From Microbispora bryophytorum (GTDB taxonomy: Bacteria; Actinomycetota; Actinomycetes; Streptosporangiales; Streptosporangiaceae): DNA of 64,000 nt. Both the position numbers and the translations under genes were made by a program. Where the stretch lies: the NCBI RefSeq assembly GCF_006874465.1, contig NZ_VIRL01000024.1, forward strand, positions 49,180-113,179, written 5' to 3'. The notes under the pieces were generated by a model. That model was given only the letters and a program-made list of their open reading frames with translations, did not search any database and had not been told where the DNA came from. Shown in pieces: positions 1 through 7,820 of the stretch (its first letter is position 1; each line of letters begins with the position of its first letter).

Positions 1-2
1 TG

Positions 3-605
3 CTCGTGCACCGGTGGGGCCGCGGGCCGGTCGTCAGCCTCGGGCTGGCGCTGACCGCGATCGGGTTCTTCCTGTTCAGCCGGATCGACATGGAGACGCC
101 CTACCTCTACATGCTGGTCGCCATGATCATCCAGGGCGTCGGGATGGGCTTCACGTTCGCGGTGACCGGCGACACGCTGCTCGCCTCGGTGCCCAAGGAG
201 CGGGCCGGCGCGGCGAGCGCGATTTCGGAGACGGCCCACGAGATGGGCGGCGCGCTTGGCATCGCCGTGCTCGGCACCGTGCTGACCAGCGTCTACCGGA
301 ACGGCCTGGTGCTTCCGCCCGGCCTTCCCGACGGACCCGCGGCCGAGGCCCGCGACACGCTCGCCGGCGCGCTGAAGGCCGCCGCCGCGCTCCCGGGCGA
401 CGCCGCGGGGGCCGTCGCCCAGGCCGCGCGCCAGGCGTTCGTCGAGGGCCTCCAGGTCACCGTGCTGACCGGCGCGGGCATCCTGCTCGTGCTCGCGGCC
501 GCCGTGCCGTTCGCGCTGCGCGGCGTGCCCAAGGTGATCCCCGAGACCGGGGAAGAGGAGACCGGCGGGCAGGAGCCCGCCGAGGGCGCGGTCACGGCCC
601 GCTGA
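3..605 (+). CDS. MFS drug efflux transporter, C-terminal part (partial)
   Basis: This is the last 200 codons of a membrane transporter; the reading frame is already open at base 3, so the true start lies outside the window. Several hydrophobic helices are visible. The stretch PKERAGAASAISETAHEMGG followed by a Gly-rich helix is typical of the last third of 14-helix proton-driven drug exporters of the EmrB/QacA (DHA2) type. The last membrane helix (around residues 150-172) is followed by a short acidic Glu/Gly-rich cytoplasmic tail. It converges on the DUF402 gene, with only 66 bases between the stops. Substrate cannot be predicted. The family call is solid; the drug role is inferred. Confidence 0.85.
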   Translation, partial: LVHRWGRGPVVSLGLALTAIGFFLFSRIDMETPYLYMLVAMIIQGVGMGFTFAVTGDTLLASVPKERAGAASAISETAHEMGGALGIAVLGTVLTSVYRNGLVLPPGLPDGPAAEARDTLAGALKAAAALPGDAAGAVAQAARQAFVEGLQVTVLTGAGILLVLAAAVPFALRGVPKVIPETGEEETGGQEPAEGAVTAR

Positions 606-671
606 GGCGCGGGCCGCACACGGCGGGGCGTCCCCGTCCTGGTCAGGCGTGCCCCCGCCGGGCGCATCCGA

Positions 672-1169
672 TCACGTCACAAGGGACAGCCAGCGGTCGT
701 GGGCGCCGTCGAAGGGGCCGGTCCGGCCGCCCACGGCCTTCATCAGCCAGGCGGCCGACCGCTCCGCCTGGCGGACGATCTCCTCCGGGTACCCGTACCG
801 CACCTGGTGGACGGCGAACTCGTCCTCGTCGTCCAGGATCAGCCGGCCGTCCCGCATCCGCAGCACGTCGAGGTCGAGATCGGCCATCGTGATCCGGCCG
901 TCGCCGTGGACGGGCACCGTGGTGACGTCGCAGTAGATCGCGCACCTGTTCGGCCGGGCGTTGAACGTGGCCGTCCACCACGAGTGGCGGGGGAACAGCA
1001 TCACGAAGGCATCCGGCCAGACCACCGGCGGCTCGCTCCCCCGGCGGCCGACGGTGCCCGCGGGACAGCCGGTCCAGACACCGTGCTCGTCCTCGCCCAG
1101 CACCCGCGCGTGCTGGTGCCAGTGCAGCGAACCGCCGTACTTGCGGTAGATGATCCTCACCTCGGACAC
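672..1169 (-). CDS. DUF402 family protein, probable nucleoside/nucleotide phosphatase
   Basis: The protein has 165 residues. It matches the DUF402 fold, known from FomD and related nucleoside di- or triphosphatases. The segment DGRITMADLDLDVLRMRDG and the following DEDEF carry the conserved acidic residues that bind metal in this family. The GTG start at 1169 has no Shine-Dalgarno sequence. Instead a TAGTGT -10 box ends 7 bases upstream and a TTGTAC -35 box lies 18 bases beyond it, so the mRNA is probably leaderless. The physiological substrate is unknown. The family assignment is fairly sure; the catalytic role is inferred from relatives. Confidence 0.75.
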   Translation of the reverse strand: MSEVRIIYRKYGGSLHWHQHARVLGEDEHGVWTGCPAGTVGRRGSEPPVVWPDAFVMLFPRHSWWTATFNARPNRCAIYCDVTTVPVHGDGRITMADLDLDVLRMRDGRLILDDEDEFAVHQVRYGYPEEIVRQAERSAAWLMKAVGGRTGPFDGAHDRWLSLVT

Positions 1170-1176
1170 GGGCGGG

Positions 1177-1206
1177 ACACTATGCCACGCCCGTCTCCGA
1201 GTACAA
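1177..1206 (-). promoter_or_regulatory. Promoter of the DUF402 gene, probably leaderless
   Basis: Read on the minus strand, TTGTAC (1206-1201) and TAGTGT (1182-1177) are separated by 18 bases. The GTG start codon at 1169 follows the -10 box after 7 bases. This is the geometry of a vegetative-sigma promoter whose transcript starts at the start codon. Confidence 0.5.
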
Positions 1207-1218
1207 CGGGATAACCGG

Positions 1219-2904
1219 CTAGACCTCGACGACCACCGGGATGATCATCGGGCGGCGGCGGTAGGTGTCGCTGACCCAGCGGCCCACCGTGCGCCGGATG
1301 GTCCGGCGGATCTGCATCTCGTCGGCCACGCCGGACGCGGCGACCTCCTGCAGCGCGGCCTCGATCTGCGGGACGACCGCGTCGAACGCGTCGGGGTCGA
1401 TGCCCGAGCCGCGCGCGGTGATCTCCGGCCCGCCGGTGAGCTTCCCGGTGGTGGAGTCCACGACGACGACGATGGAGATGAACCCCTCGTCTCCCAGGAT
1501 GCGCCGATCCTTGAGCGCCACGTCGGTGATGTCGCCCACGGAGGTGCCGTCCACGAAGACGTACCCGCACGGGACCGCGCCGGTGATCCTCGCCTGGCCG
1601 TCGACGAGGTCGACGACCACGCCGTCCTCGGCGATCACGATGTTCTCCCGGGGGACGCCGGTCAGCTCGGCCAGCTGGGCGTGCGCCCGCAGGTGCCGCC
1701 ACTCCCCGTGCACCGGCATGAAGTTGGACGGCTTGGTGAGGTTGAGCACATACAGCAGCTCGCCCGCGGCCGCGTGGCCGGAGACGTGCACCCGCGCGTT
1801 GCCCTTGTGGATCACGCGCGCGCCCCAGCGGTTGAGGCCGTTGATGACCTTGCTGACCGCCGTCTCGTTGCCCGGCACGAGCGACGAGGCGAGCAGGACG
1901 GTGTCGCCCTCGGCGATCCTGATCGGGTGGTCGCGGTTGGCCATGCGCGACAGCGCCGCCATCGGCTCGCCCTGGGAGCCGGTGCAGATCAGCACCACGT
2001 CCTCCGGCGGCCACTCCTCGATCTCCCGGGAGTCCACGAGCAGGCCCGCGGGCACCTTCAGGTAGCCGAGTTCGCGTGCCACGCCCATGTTGCGGACCAT
2101 CGACCTGCCGATGAGCGCGACCTTGCGGCCGTGCTTCTCGGCCGCGTCCATGATCTGCTGGACGCGGTGGATGTGCGAGGCGAAGCTCGCCACGATGATC
2201 CGCTTGGACGCGCCGCGGAAGACGCCGTCGATGACCGGCGCGATCTCCCGCTCGCTGGTGACGAAGCCCGGCACCTCCGAGTTGGTGGAATCGGACATCA
2301 GCAGGTCGACGCCCTCGCCCCCGAGCCGGGCGAACGCCCCGAGATCGGTCAGCCGCCCGTCCAGCGGGAGCTGGTCCATCTTGAAGTCGCCGGTGTGCAG
2401 GACGAGGCCCGCCGGGGTGCGGACCGCCACGGCCAGCGCGTCGGGGATCGAGTGGTTGACCGAGACGAACTCGCACTCGAACGGCCCGAACGAACGCCGC
2501 TCGCCCTCGATCACCTCGACCTTGACCGGCTGTATGCGGTGCTCGTTCAGCTTGCTCTCGATGAGCCCGAGCGTCAGCCGCGAGCCGACGAGCGGGATGT
2601 CGCGCCGCTCCCGCAGCAGGTACGGCACCGCGCCGATGTGGTCCTCGTGGGCGTGCGTGAGCACGAGCGCCTCGATGTCGTCGAGCCGCCCCCGTATGTA
2701 GTCGAAGTCGGGCAGGATGAGATCGACGCCCGGCTGGTCGGGCTCGGGGAACAGCACTCCGCAGTCCACCACGAGCAGACGGCCGTCGTACTCGAAGACC
2801 GCCATGTTGCGGCCGATCTCGCCGAGACCGCCCAGCGCGACGATGCGCAGGCCGTTTTCCGGCAGCGGCGGAGGCGGCCCGAGTTCGGGATGCGGATGAC
2901 TCAT
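1219..2904 (-). CDS. rnj: Ribonuclease J
   Basis: The protein has 561 residues, full length for RNase J, a metallo-beta-lactamase/beta-CASP nuclease that matures and degrades RNA with 5'-3' exo- and endonuclease activity. The zinc-binding signature HAHEDH is at residues 84-89 after the GGLGEIGRNM strand. The beta-CASP motifs (FASHIHRVQQI, TGSQGEPMAALSRM, and the HVSGHA stretch) follow. It starts at ATG 2904 behind a GGAGGA ribosome site. It lies 101 bases downstream of dapA on the same strand, the usual actinobacterial dapA-rnj order, so co-transcription is likely. Confidence 0.97.
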   Translation of the reverse strand: MSHPHPELGPPPPLPENGLRIVALGGLGEIGRNMAVFEYDGRLLVVDCGVLFPEPDQPGVDLILPDFDYIRGRLDDIEALVLTHAHEDHIGAVPYLLRERRDIPLVGSRLTLGLIESKLNEHRIQPVKVEVIEGERRSFGPFECEFVSVNHSIPDALAVAVRTPAGLVLHTGDFKMDQLPLDGRLTDLGAFARLGGEGVDLLMSDSTNSEVPGFVTSEREIAPVIDGVFRGASKRIIVASFASHIHRVQQIMDAAEKHGRKVALIGRSMVRNMGVARELGYLKVPAGLLVDSREIEEWPPEDVVLICTGSQGEPMAALSRMANRDHPIRIAEGDTVLLASSLVPGNETAVSKVINGLNRWGARVIHKGNARVHVSGHAAAGELLYVLNLTKPSNFMPVHGEWRHLRAHAQLAELTGVPRENIVIAEDGVVVDLVDGQARITGAVPCGYVFVDGTSVGDITDVALKDRRILGDEGFISIVVVVDSTTGKLTGGPEITARGSGIDPDAFDAVVPQIEAALQEVAASGVADEMQIRRTIRRTVGRWVSDTYRRRPMIIPVVVEV

Positions 2905-3005
2905 CGCGCGTCCTCCGCCCCGCGCCCCGCGCCGTACGCGCTCACGCGCGGTTCCCTGTTTTCATTTCTTCTGGTCAAGTCGCTCATTCGGCTCCATCTG
3001 CTGAT

Positions 3006-3920
3006 CTAATCCACAAGCTTGAGGCCCCCCGTGATGAGGTCCTCCCGAAGCGCCGTGATCTGCTCCTCCGTGGCGTCCACGAGCGGCGGCCGGACGCACC
3101 CGGCGTCCTGCCCCACCAGCTTCAGCGCCGCCTTGACCATGATCGCCCCTTGGGTGCGTGTCATGATCGCCGAGACCACCGGGAGGAGCTGACGGTGGAC
3201 GGCCAGTGCGTTCTCGACGTCGCCGGACCGGTAGGCGTCGGCCATCGAGGCCAGCTCGGCGCCCACCACGTGGCCCACCACGCTGACGTACCCCGCCGCG
3301 CCGACCGAGAGCCATGGCAGGTTCAGCAGGTCGTCGCCGGAGTAGAAGACGAGGTCGGTCGAGGCCATGACCTGCGAGCCCGCGAACAGGTCGCCCTTGG
3401 CGTCCTTGACGGCGGCGATGCGCGGGTGCTCGGCCAGCCGGAACAGGGTCTCGATCGTGATGGGCACCCCGGCGCGGCCGGGGATGTCGTACAGCATCAC
3501 CGGCAGGCCGGTCGCGTCCGCGACGGCCGTGAAGTGCCGGAGCAGACCCTCCTGCGGCGGTTTGTTGTAGTACGGCGTCACCACCAGGAGACCGTGCGCC
3601 CCCGCGCGCTCCGCGGCCTCGGCCAGCTCGACGCTGTGCCGCGTGTCGTTCGTGCCGGCGCCGGCCACGACGGTGGCGCGGTCGCCCACGGCCTCGACGA
3701 CCGCGCGGAGGATCCGGACCTTCTCCTCGTCGGAGGTGGTGGGGGACTCCCCCGTGGTGCCGTTGACGACCAGGCCGTCGTTGCGCTGCTCGTCCACCAG
3801 ATAGGCGGCGAGCCGCTGGGCGCCCTCGTAGTCGACGGCGCCATCAGAGGCGAACGGCGTGACCATCGCGGTCAGCGCGCGGCCGAAGGGGGCGTCGGAG
3901 GTTCCGGTAGGCGATGCCAT
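3006..3920 (-). CDS. dapA: 4-hydroxy-tetrahydrodipicolinate synthase
   Basis: The 304-residue enzyme condenses pyruvate with aspartate semialdehyde, the first step of the diaminopimelate/lysine branch. The GTTGE substrate loop is at residues 54-58, the TPYYNKP segment at 115-121, the catalytic tyrosine at Y144 and the Schiff-base lysine at K172 (VKDAKGD). I chose ATG 3920 because homology begins there. An upstream in-frame extension exists but looks untranslated. A TACCGT -10-like box ends 7 bases before this ATG, suggesting a leaderless message. It is followed by rnj. Its usual partner dapB is 18 kb away at 22.0-22.8 kb. Confidence 0.95.
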   Translation of the reverse strand: MASPTGTSDAPFGRALTAMVTPFASDGAVDYEGAQRLAAYLVDEQRNDGLVVNGTTGESPTTSDEEKVRILRAVVEAVGDRATVVAGAGTNDTRHSVELAEAAERAGAHGLLVVTPYYNKPPQEGLLRHFTAVADATGLPVMLYDIPGRAGVPITIETLFRLAEHPRIAAVKDAKGDLFAGSQVMASTDLVFYSGDDLLNLPWLSVGAAGYVSVVGHVVGAELASMADAYRSGDVENALAVHRQLLPVVSAIMTRTQGAIMVKAALKLVGQDAGCVRPPLVDATEEQITALREDLITGGLKLVD

Positions 3921-3927
3921 AGACCGA

Positions 3928-3933
3928 ACGGTA
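3928..3933 (-). promoter_or_regulatory. Candidate -10 box of dapA (leaderless)
   Basis: TACCGT on the minus strand lies 7 bases upstream of the dapA ATG. No convincing -35 element is seen and there is no ribosome binding site, so this is only a positional argument for a leaderless transcript. Confidence 0.3.
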
Positions 3934-4176
3934 CCCGGATCCGCAGGAGTGATGGACCTCGCCACCCCGTTATGTCCCGTAGCGCCCCGCGCGCGCCTCC
4001 AGTACCGCCCCGCGGGCGCCGCCGACAGCGGAAGAGGCCGCCGATATGTGCTCGGGGGTACACACATCAGCGACCTCTAACCGGGAATCGCCGCGCCTTA
4101 CGCGGACGTTACACACCACGGCGAAATTTTTCCGGAAGGTCGCGAACGGCGGCTTCTGCGCCCCTGGGGCGGCGGA

Positions 4177-4389
4177 TCAGTGAACCTCCCCCGACAGGAG
4201 CCTCACCCACAGCTCCTCCATCCGCGGGGCGATGAGCCGCTCGGTCTCGCGGATCTCCAGCTTCTTGCCCCGCGTCGTCCGCCGGATGAACAGCAGCCCG
4301 CCCGCCGCGCACAACTCGTAGATCGTCGCCTTGCACTCACACGTGTGGCGGCGCACCCGTACCCGATCGCTGCGATTGGTGGGCTTCAT
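4177..4389 (-). CDS. Small conserved-looking basic protein, function unknown
   Basis: From ATG 4389 this encodes 70 residues. The core reads CECKATIYELCAAGGLLFIRRT, with three cysteines near the start (C13, C15, C24 region), followed by basic and amphipathic sequence ending EELWVRLLSGEVH. The frame is open further upstream to a GTG at 4512, giving a 111-residue alternative. The upstream part is proline-rich and of low quality, so I prefer the shorter form, although its ribosome site is weak. It is divergent from the GntR gene at 4611, so the two may share a control region. I do not recognise the family. Confidence 0.5.
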   Translation of the reverse strand: MKPTNRSDRVRVRRHTCECKATIYELCAAGGLLFIRRTTRGKKLEIRETERLIAPRMEELWVRLLSGEVH

Positions 4390-4610
4390 CCAGCTAATTC
4401 TCTTATGCCCGTCTCTGGGAGGGCTGGCATGGATGCCGTGATAGGGCAGAGGGAGGGGAATATCAGCACCTGGCCGCTTAGCGGCACAATCACCCATTAG
4501 CAGCCCTTTCACCAGGCAAAGTTGGAGTCACAGGCCATTCCCGTCACTCTCGGTCGCCCGGCGAATACGCCAAGATTTGGAGGACCCGTCACCCCCTCAG
4601 GGATGGATTG

Positions 4611-5348
4611 ATGGCAAACTCTGATCCGGTCTACCTGCGCGTAGTCGAGGACATTCGCCGCCAGATCGTCGACGGCACGCTTCCCCCGGGCGCACCGATC
4701 CCCTCGCGGCACCAGATCACCCGGAAGTACAGCGTCGGTGAGACGGCCGCCCGCCACGCGCTGCGCGTGCTCGCCCAGGAGGGCCTCATCATCGGCCGCG
4801 TGGGCTCCGGGCACCGGGTGCGGGAGAAACCGATCCTGCTCCCGCTCCACCGCAGCCGCCTCCCCGAACCGCACGCCGCCTTCGCCAACGACATGCAGGC
4901 GGGCGGACGACAACCCAGCTGGAACTGGCGCAGCGAGCTCGCCGACGCCCCTCCCGACATCGCCCACCGGCTGCGCGTCGGGGAGTGCAGCCCGGTGATC
5001 AGGACCCGCTACGTCTTCCGCGGCGACGGCCGCCCGGCGCAGTTGCTCACCTCGTACGAGCCGGTCGAGCCGGGCCAGAGCCAGGCGCCCGAGGAGGGCA
5101 CGTACGAACGCAGGAGCGCGGCCTTCCGGCTCGCGGCGAGCGGGCGGCCCCTCACCGAGATCAGCGAGACCGTGCTCATCCGCGTCCCCCAGCCCACCGA
5201 GAGCGACCTGCTCGAACTGCCCGCCGGCGTCCAGGTGCTCCAGATCGAGCGCACCTACTGGGCCGGGGAGCATCCGGTGGAGACCAGCGACGCCGTGGTG
5301 CCCGGCGACAGATTCCGCCTGGTCTACGGCATTCCCAGCCCCCTCTGA
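4611..5348 (+). CDS. GntR-family regulator with UTRA effector domain
   Basis: The 245-residue protein has an N-terminal winged helix (about residues 1-75; PIPSRHQITRKYSVGETAARHALRVLAQEGLI is the recognition part). A C-terminal UTRA ligand-binding domain spans about 90-240 and ends in the usual ERTYWAGEHPVETSDAV strand pattern. Such proteins repress transport or catabolic genes and release DNA on binding a small molecule. A TTG three bases upstream is a possible but weaker start. No transporter or enzyme cluster adjoins it, so the effector cannot be guessed. The small gene at 4177-4389 is divergently oriented. Confidence 0.85.
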   Translation: MANSDPVYLRVVEDIRRQIVDGTLPPGAPIPSRHQITRKYSVGETAARHALRVLAQEGLIIGRVGSGHRVREKPILLPLHRSRLPEPHAAFANDMQAGGRQPSWNWRSELADAPPDIAHRLRVGECSPVIRTRYVFRGDGRPAQLLTSYEPVEPGQSQAPEEGTYERRSAAFRLAASGRPLTEISETVLIRVPQPTESDLLELPAGVQVLQIERTYWAGEHPVETSDAVVPGDRFRLVYGIPSPL

Positions 5349-5400
5349 CTGTCGGTGCCCACTGGTACAACCAATCCGGATCCCCCATCCGGAGGTGCCG

Positions 5401-6078
5401 ATGCGCGTCAAGGACATGCCCCCGACCGACCAGCCGCGTGAGCGGCTGCTGGCCTCGGGAGCCGCCGCGCTCGCCGACAGGGAGCTGCTCGCCCTGCTGC
5501 TCGGATCGGGCGGCAGGGGCGTGAGTGCCGTCGAACTCGCCTCCCAGCTCATCGCCCACTGCGGCGACCTCGGCGAGCTGGCCCGCTCCGAGGCCCATCG
5601 GCTGCTCGCCGTCCCTGGTGTGGGCCCCGCCAAGGCCGCCCGCGTGGCGGCCGCGTTCCAACTCGTACGGCGGGCCCAGGCGGAGCCGGAGCGAAGCCGG
5701 ATCACCTGCTCGGCCGACATCGCTTCGGCTGCCGCTCCCCTGCTGCACGGACAGCCGCGCGAGCGGCTGGTCGTGGTCGTGTGCGACGGCCGCGGCGCCG
5801 TGCTGCGCCGGACCGTGGTCACCGAGGGCGGCAGCGACCACACCCCCGCTCCCGTCCGCGACATCGTCACGACCGTCCTCCTCTCCGGCGGGGCCGCCTT
5901 CGGCCTCGCCCACAACCACCCGAGCGGATCGCTCGACCCCAGCCCCGCCGACGTCGAGGTCACGGCCCGCCTCCACGAGGCCGCCGACACCGTCGGCCTC
6001 CGCTTCCTCGACCACGTGATCGTCACCGACACCGCCTGGCGCCGGATCGCGGGTGACGATCAGCTTGACAATTCGTAG
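5401..6078 (+). CDS. radC: RadC family JAB-type protein
   Basis: The protein has 225 residues. A helix-hairpin-helix segment (VPGVGPAKAARV, 71-82) precedes an MPN/JAB metalloprotease-like domain whose metal signature H171-N-H173-P-S-G ... D184 is complete. RadC proteins are not essential for repair despite the name, and their substrate is unknown. They are often found on mobile elements. ATG 5401 has a perfect GGAGG five bases upstream, which makes the GTG at 5395 unlikely. The stop codon lies inside the left arm of the inverted repeat at 6075-6102. Confidence 0.9.
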   Translation: MRVKDMPPTDQPRERLLASGAAALADRELLALLLGSGGRGVSAVELASQLIAHCGDLGELARSEAHRLLAVPGVGPAKAARVAAAFQLVRRAQAEPERSRITCSADIASAAAPLLHGQPRERLVVVVCDGRGAVLRRTVVTEGGSDHTPAPVRDIVTTVLLSGGAAFGLAHNHPSGSLDPSPADVEVTARLHEAADTVGLRFLDHVIVTDTAWRRIAGDDQLDNS

Positions 6079-6102
6079 ACCATATTAGCTATAGCGGTCT
6101 AC
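6075..6102. promoter_or_regulatory. Inverted repeat, candidate operator of the tandem-GntR gene
   Basis: The arms GTAGACC (6075-6081) and GGTCTAC (6096-6102) are exact inverted copies separated by 14 AT-rich bases. The left arm overlaps the radC stop codon. A second, shorter TAGAC ... GTCTA pair lies 40 bases closer to the next gene, so both may bind the same regulator. There is no T-tract on either side, which argues against a terminator. Confidence 0.45.
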
Positions 6103-6141
6103 TGCTCCTATACATCTCTCCAGTAGTTGTCTGCTTTGTAG

Positions 6142-6166
6142 GTAGACGTCCGGTTTCGTCTATCAT
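6142..6166 (+). promoter_or_regulatory. TAGAC/GTCTA dyad and leaderless promoter of the tandem-GntR gene
   Basis: TAGAC (6143-6147) and GTCTA (6158-6162) form a dyad with 10 bases between. TATCAT (6161-6166) overlaps its right arm and ends 6 bases before ATG 6173, the spacing of a leaderless promoter. A bound repressor would cover the -10 region, so autoregulation by the downstream gene is the simplest reading. Confidence 0.45.
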
Positions 6167-6172
6167 TCCTCC

Positions 6173-6652
6173 ATGATTGATCGCGACGGTCCGGTGCCGA
6201 TCTACAAGCAGATCGCCGAGATCATCCGTGAGCAGATCGATCACGGCGACCTGGAGCCGGGTGACGCCGTTCCAAGCGAGACGGAACTGGAAGCCGAATA
6301 CGGCATTGCTCGCCTCACGGCACGACGCGTCACCCGAGAGCTTCGCGAGCAGGGGCTCGTCTACACCGTTCAAGGCGAAGGAACGTTCGTCGGACGGCCG
6401 GGCACTCCGCGGTCAGCCGAACGGACGCCGGTCTACCAGCGCATAGCGGCCGAGATCCTGGAACAGATCCGCAGCGGAGACCTTGTTCCCAATCGGCGCA
6501 TCCCGCCGGCGAAGGCGCTGATGAAGCAGTACGGTGTGGCCAAGGCCACCGCCCGCAACGCCGTGGATTTCCTTCGCAAGCAGGGATGGGTGTTCACCGT
6601 CCCGCATCGCGGAACCTATGTGTCCCCGCCAGAGGACTGGCCCAAGAGCTGA
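6173..6652 (+). CDS. Protein of two tandem GntR winged helices, no effector domain
   Basis: The 159-residue protein consists of two GntR-type DNA-binding domains in a row: VPIYKQIAEIIREQI ... GEGTFVG (about 8-75) and TPVYQRIAAEILEQI ... HRGTYVS (about 85-152). The halves align over their whole length and share the P-Y-Q/K-I-A-E-I start and the G-T-F/Y-V wing, so one arose by duplication of the other. No UTRA, FCD or other ligand domain is present. It probably binds DNA as a bivalent reader of paired sites such as those just upstream. The preceding 95 bases are AT-rich compared with the surroundings, hinting at foreign origin. Function is unknown. Confidence 0.8.
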   Translation: MIDRDGPVPIYKQIAEIIREQIDHGDLEPGDAVPSETELEAEYGIARLTARRVTRELREQGLVYTVQGEGTFVGRPGTPRSAERTPVYQRIAAEILEQIRSGDLVPNRRIPPAKALMKQYGVAKATARNAVDFLRKQGWVFTVPHRGTYVSPPEDWPKS

Positions 6653-6725
6653 CCGCAGGATCTGGACGCACAGAGATCGTGGTTTCACCGTGCGTGATTG
6701 GCCCGACGTCCCTATCCTGCCGGGC

Positions 6726-6966
6726 ATGCCGGCAACCGAGGAGCGCATTGACGCGCTAGAGCGTGACTTGTGCCACCGTGGACGACCTCCGAACCGGCCA
6801 GGATGAGCTACGGAAGGGACAGGAGGAGATGCGCCAGACGTTGGAGGAGTTCCGCAGCGCTTTCGCCGTCGTGCTGGACGAGGTCCGGCAGCAGAAGGCC
6901 TGGTGGGAGGAGTTGTCCGACAAGGTCGCTTGCGTGATCGCCAAGAGCGCGGGCCTCGACGCGTAG
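6726..6966 (+). pseudogene. Small coiled-coil ORF, apparently frameshifted
   Basis: An ATG at 6726 opens with MPATEERIDALERDL. About 15 codons in, good coiled-coil coding continues in the +1 frame as DDLRTGQDELRKGQEEMRQT and on to a stop at 6966. The 67 codons from GTG 6763 could be a short gene on their own, but the heptad pattern fits a single protein of about 80 residues broken by one base near 6770. Such small coiled-coil proteins accompany actinobacterial accessory DNA. I do not know their function. Confidence 0.4.
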
Positions 6967-6973
6967 CCGCCGA

Positions 6974-7035
6974 CGTCAGGCGACTCCCCAATCCCTCCTC
7001 CGCGCTTCCTCGGGCATGAGGGGAGTCGCCTGACG
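6974..7035. repeat. 16-bp perfect inverted repeat
   Basis: CGTCAGGCGACTCCCC (6974-6989) is repeated exactly in inverse at 7020-7035, with a 30-base loop. It starts 8 bases after the stop of the coiled-coil ORF. A 9-base piece of the arm, TCAGGCGAC, recurs at 7081-7089. It could act as a terminator for the upstream genes, but there is no T-tract, and the long loop is also compatible with a protein-binding or recombination site. Confidence 0.6.
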
Positions 7036-7172
7036 AGGCCGCGCTTCTCGGCTGCCGCCGCCGGAGGGCCGTCGGGACGCTCAGGCGACGGGGTCCGTAC
7101 GCCGATTTTCGTATGCGCACGGCCGTCCTGGGGCGGATGCCGGAGCGACCTGAGCCTGCGAGGCTCCGGGCT

Positions 7173-7820
7173 ATGCGCAGGCGAACGGCATGGGTGATCT
7201 TCATCGTCGCGGTCATCGCGACTTCGGTGCTCGTCTATCCGTACCTGGGCCTCGATATCGACGACAGCCGCCTCGATGTGCGCGACAGCCTGCACTACTA
7301 CGTTCTGGTCGGCCATATCGGGACCGCCGCGGTCGCGCTCGTGCTCGGCTCCCTGCAGTTCATGCCCACGATGCGGGCGCGCAGGCGGGTCCACCGGACG
7401 CTCGGCCGGGTCTATCTCCTTGCCGGGGTGCTGCCGTCCGCGGGGGCCACGATCCCGGTCGCGCTGTGGTCGGGCCGCCTCATGACGCAGATCGGCCTCA
7501 CGACCGCGGCCGTCCTGCGGCTGATCACCGGTGGCCTCGCATATCGGGCCGCCCGCCGGCGCGACTTCGACAGTCACCGCAACTGGATGATGCGCAACTA
7601 CGCCCTGACGTTCCTCGCGGTCACCGCGCGCGTCATTGTTCCCCTGCTCCTGCTGGTCCAGATCCCCTTCCGCGGGGCCGACCCGGGATCGATGGGAGAG
7701 CTGGCGACCTCGATGATCCCGATCGGCCAGACGCTGGGCTGGATCGTCAACCTGGCCGTGGTCGAGACCATCATCAGGAGACGCCTGTCCCAAGCCCGCC
7801 GGATGGGACGGCTCAGTTGA
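7173..7820 (+). CDS. DUF2306 integral membrane protein
   Basis: From ATG 7173 the protein has 215 residues and six or so hydrophobic segments: an N-terminal helix after MRRRTAWV, then the HIGTAAVALVLGSLQF helix, and the Arg/His-rich loop RARRRVHRTLGRVYLLAG. This loop, and the later DFDSHRNWMMRNYALTF, are the hallmarks of DUF2306. The histidines in these loops may bind haem or metal in this family, but no activity is established. An in-frame ATG at 7113 would add 20 residues without clear homology. Its end overlaps the convergent PfpI gene by 8 bases. Confidence 0.8.
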   Translation: MRRRTAWVIFIVAVIATSVLVYPYLGLDIDDSRLDVRDSLHYYVLVGHIGTAAVALVLGSLQFMPTMRARRRVHRTLGRVYLLAGVLPSAGATIPVALWSGRLMTQIGLTTAAVLRLITGGLAYRAARRRDFDSHRNWMMRNYALTFLAVTARVIVPLLLLVQIPFRGADPGSMGELATSMIPIGQTLGWIVNLAVVETIIRRRLSQARRMGRLS

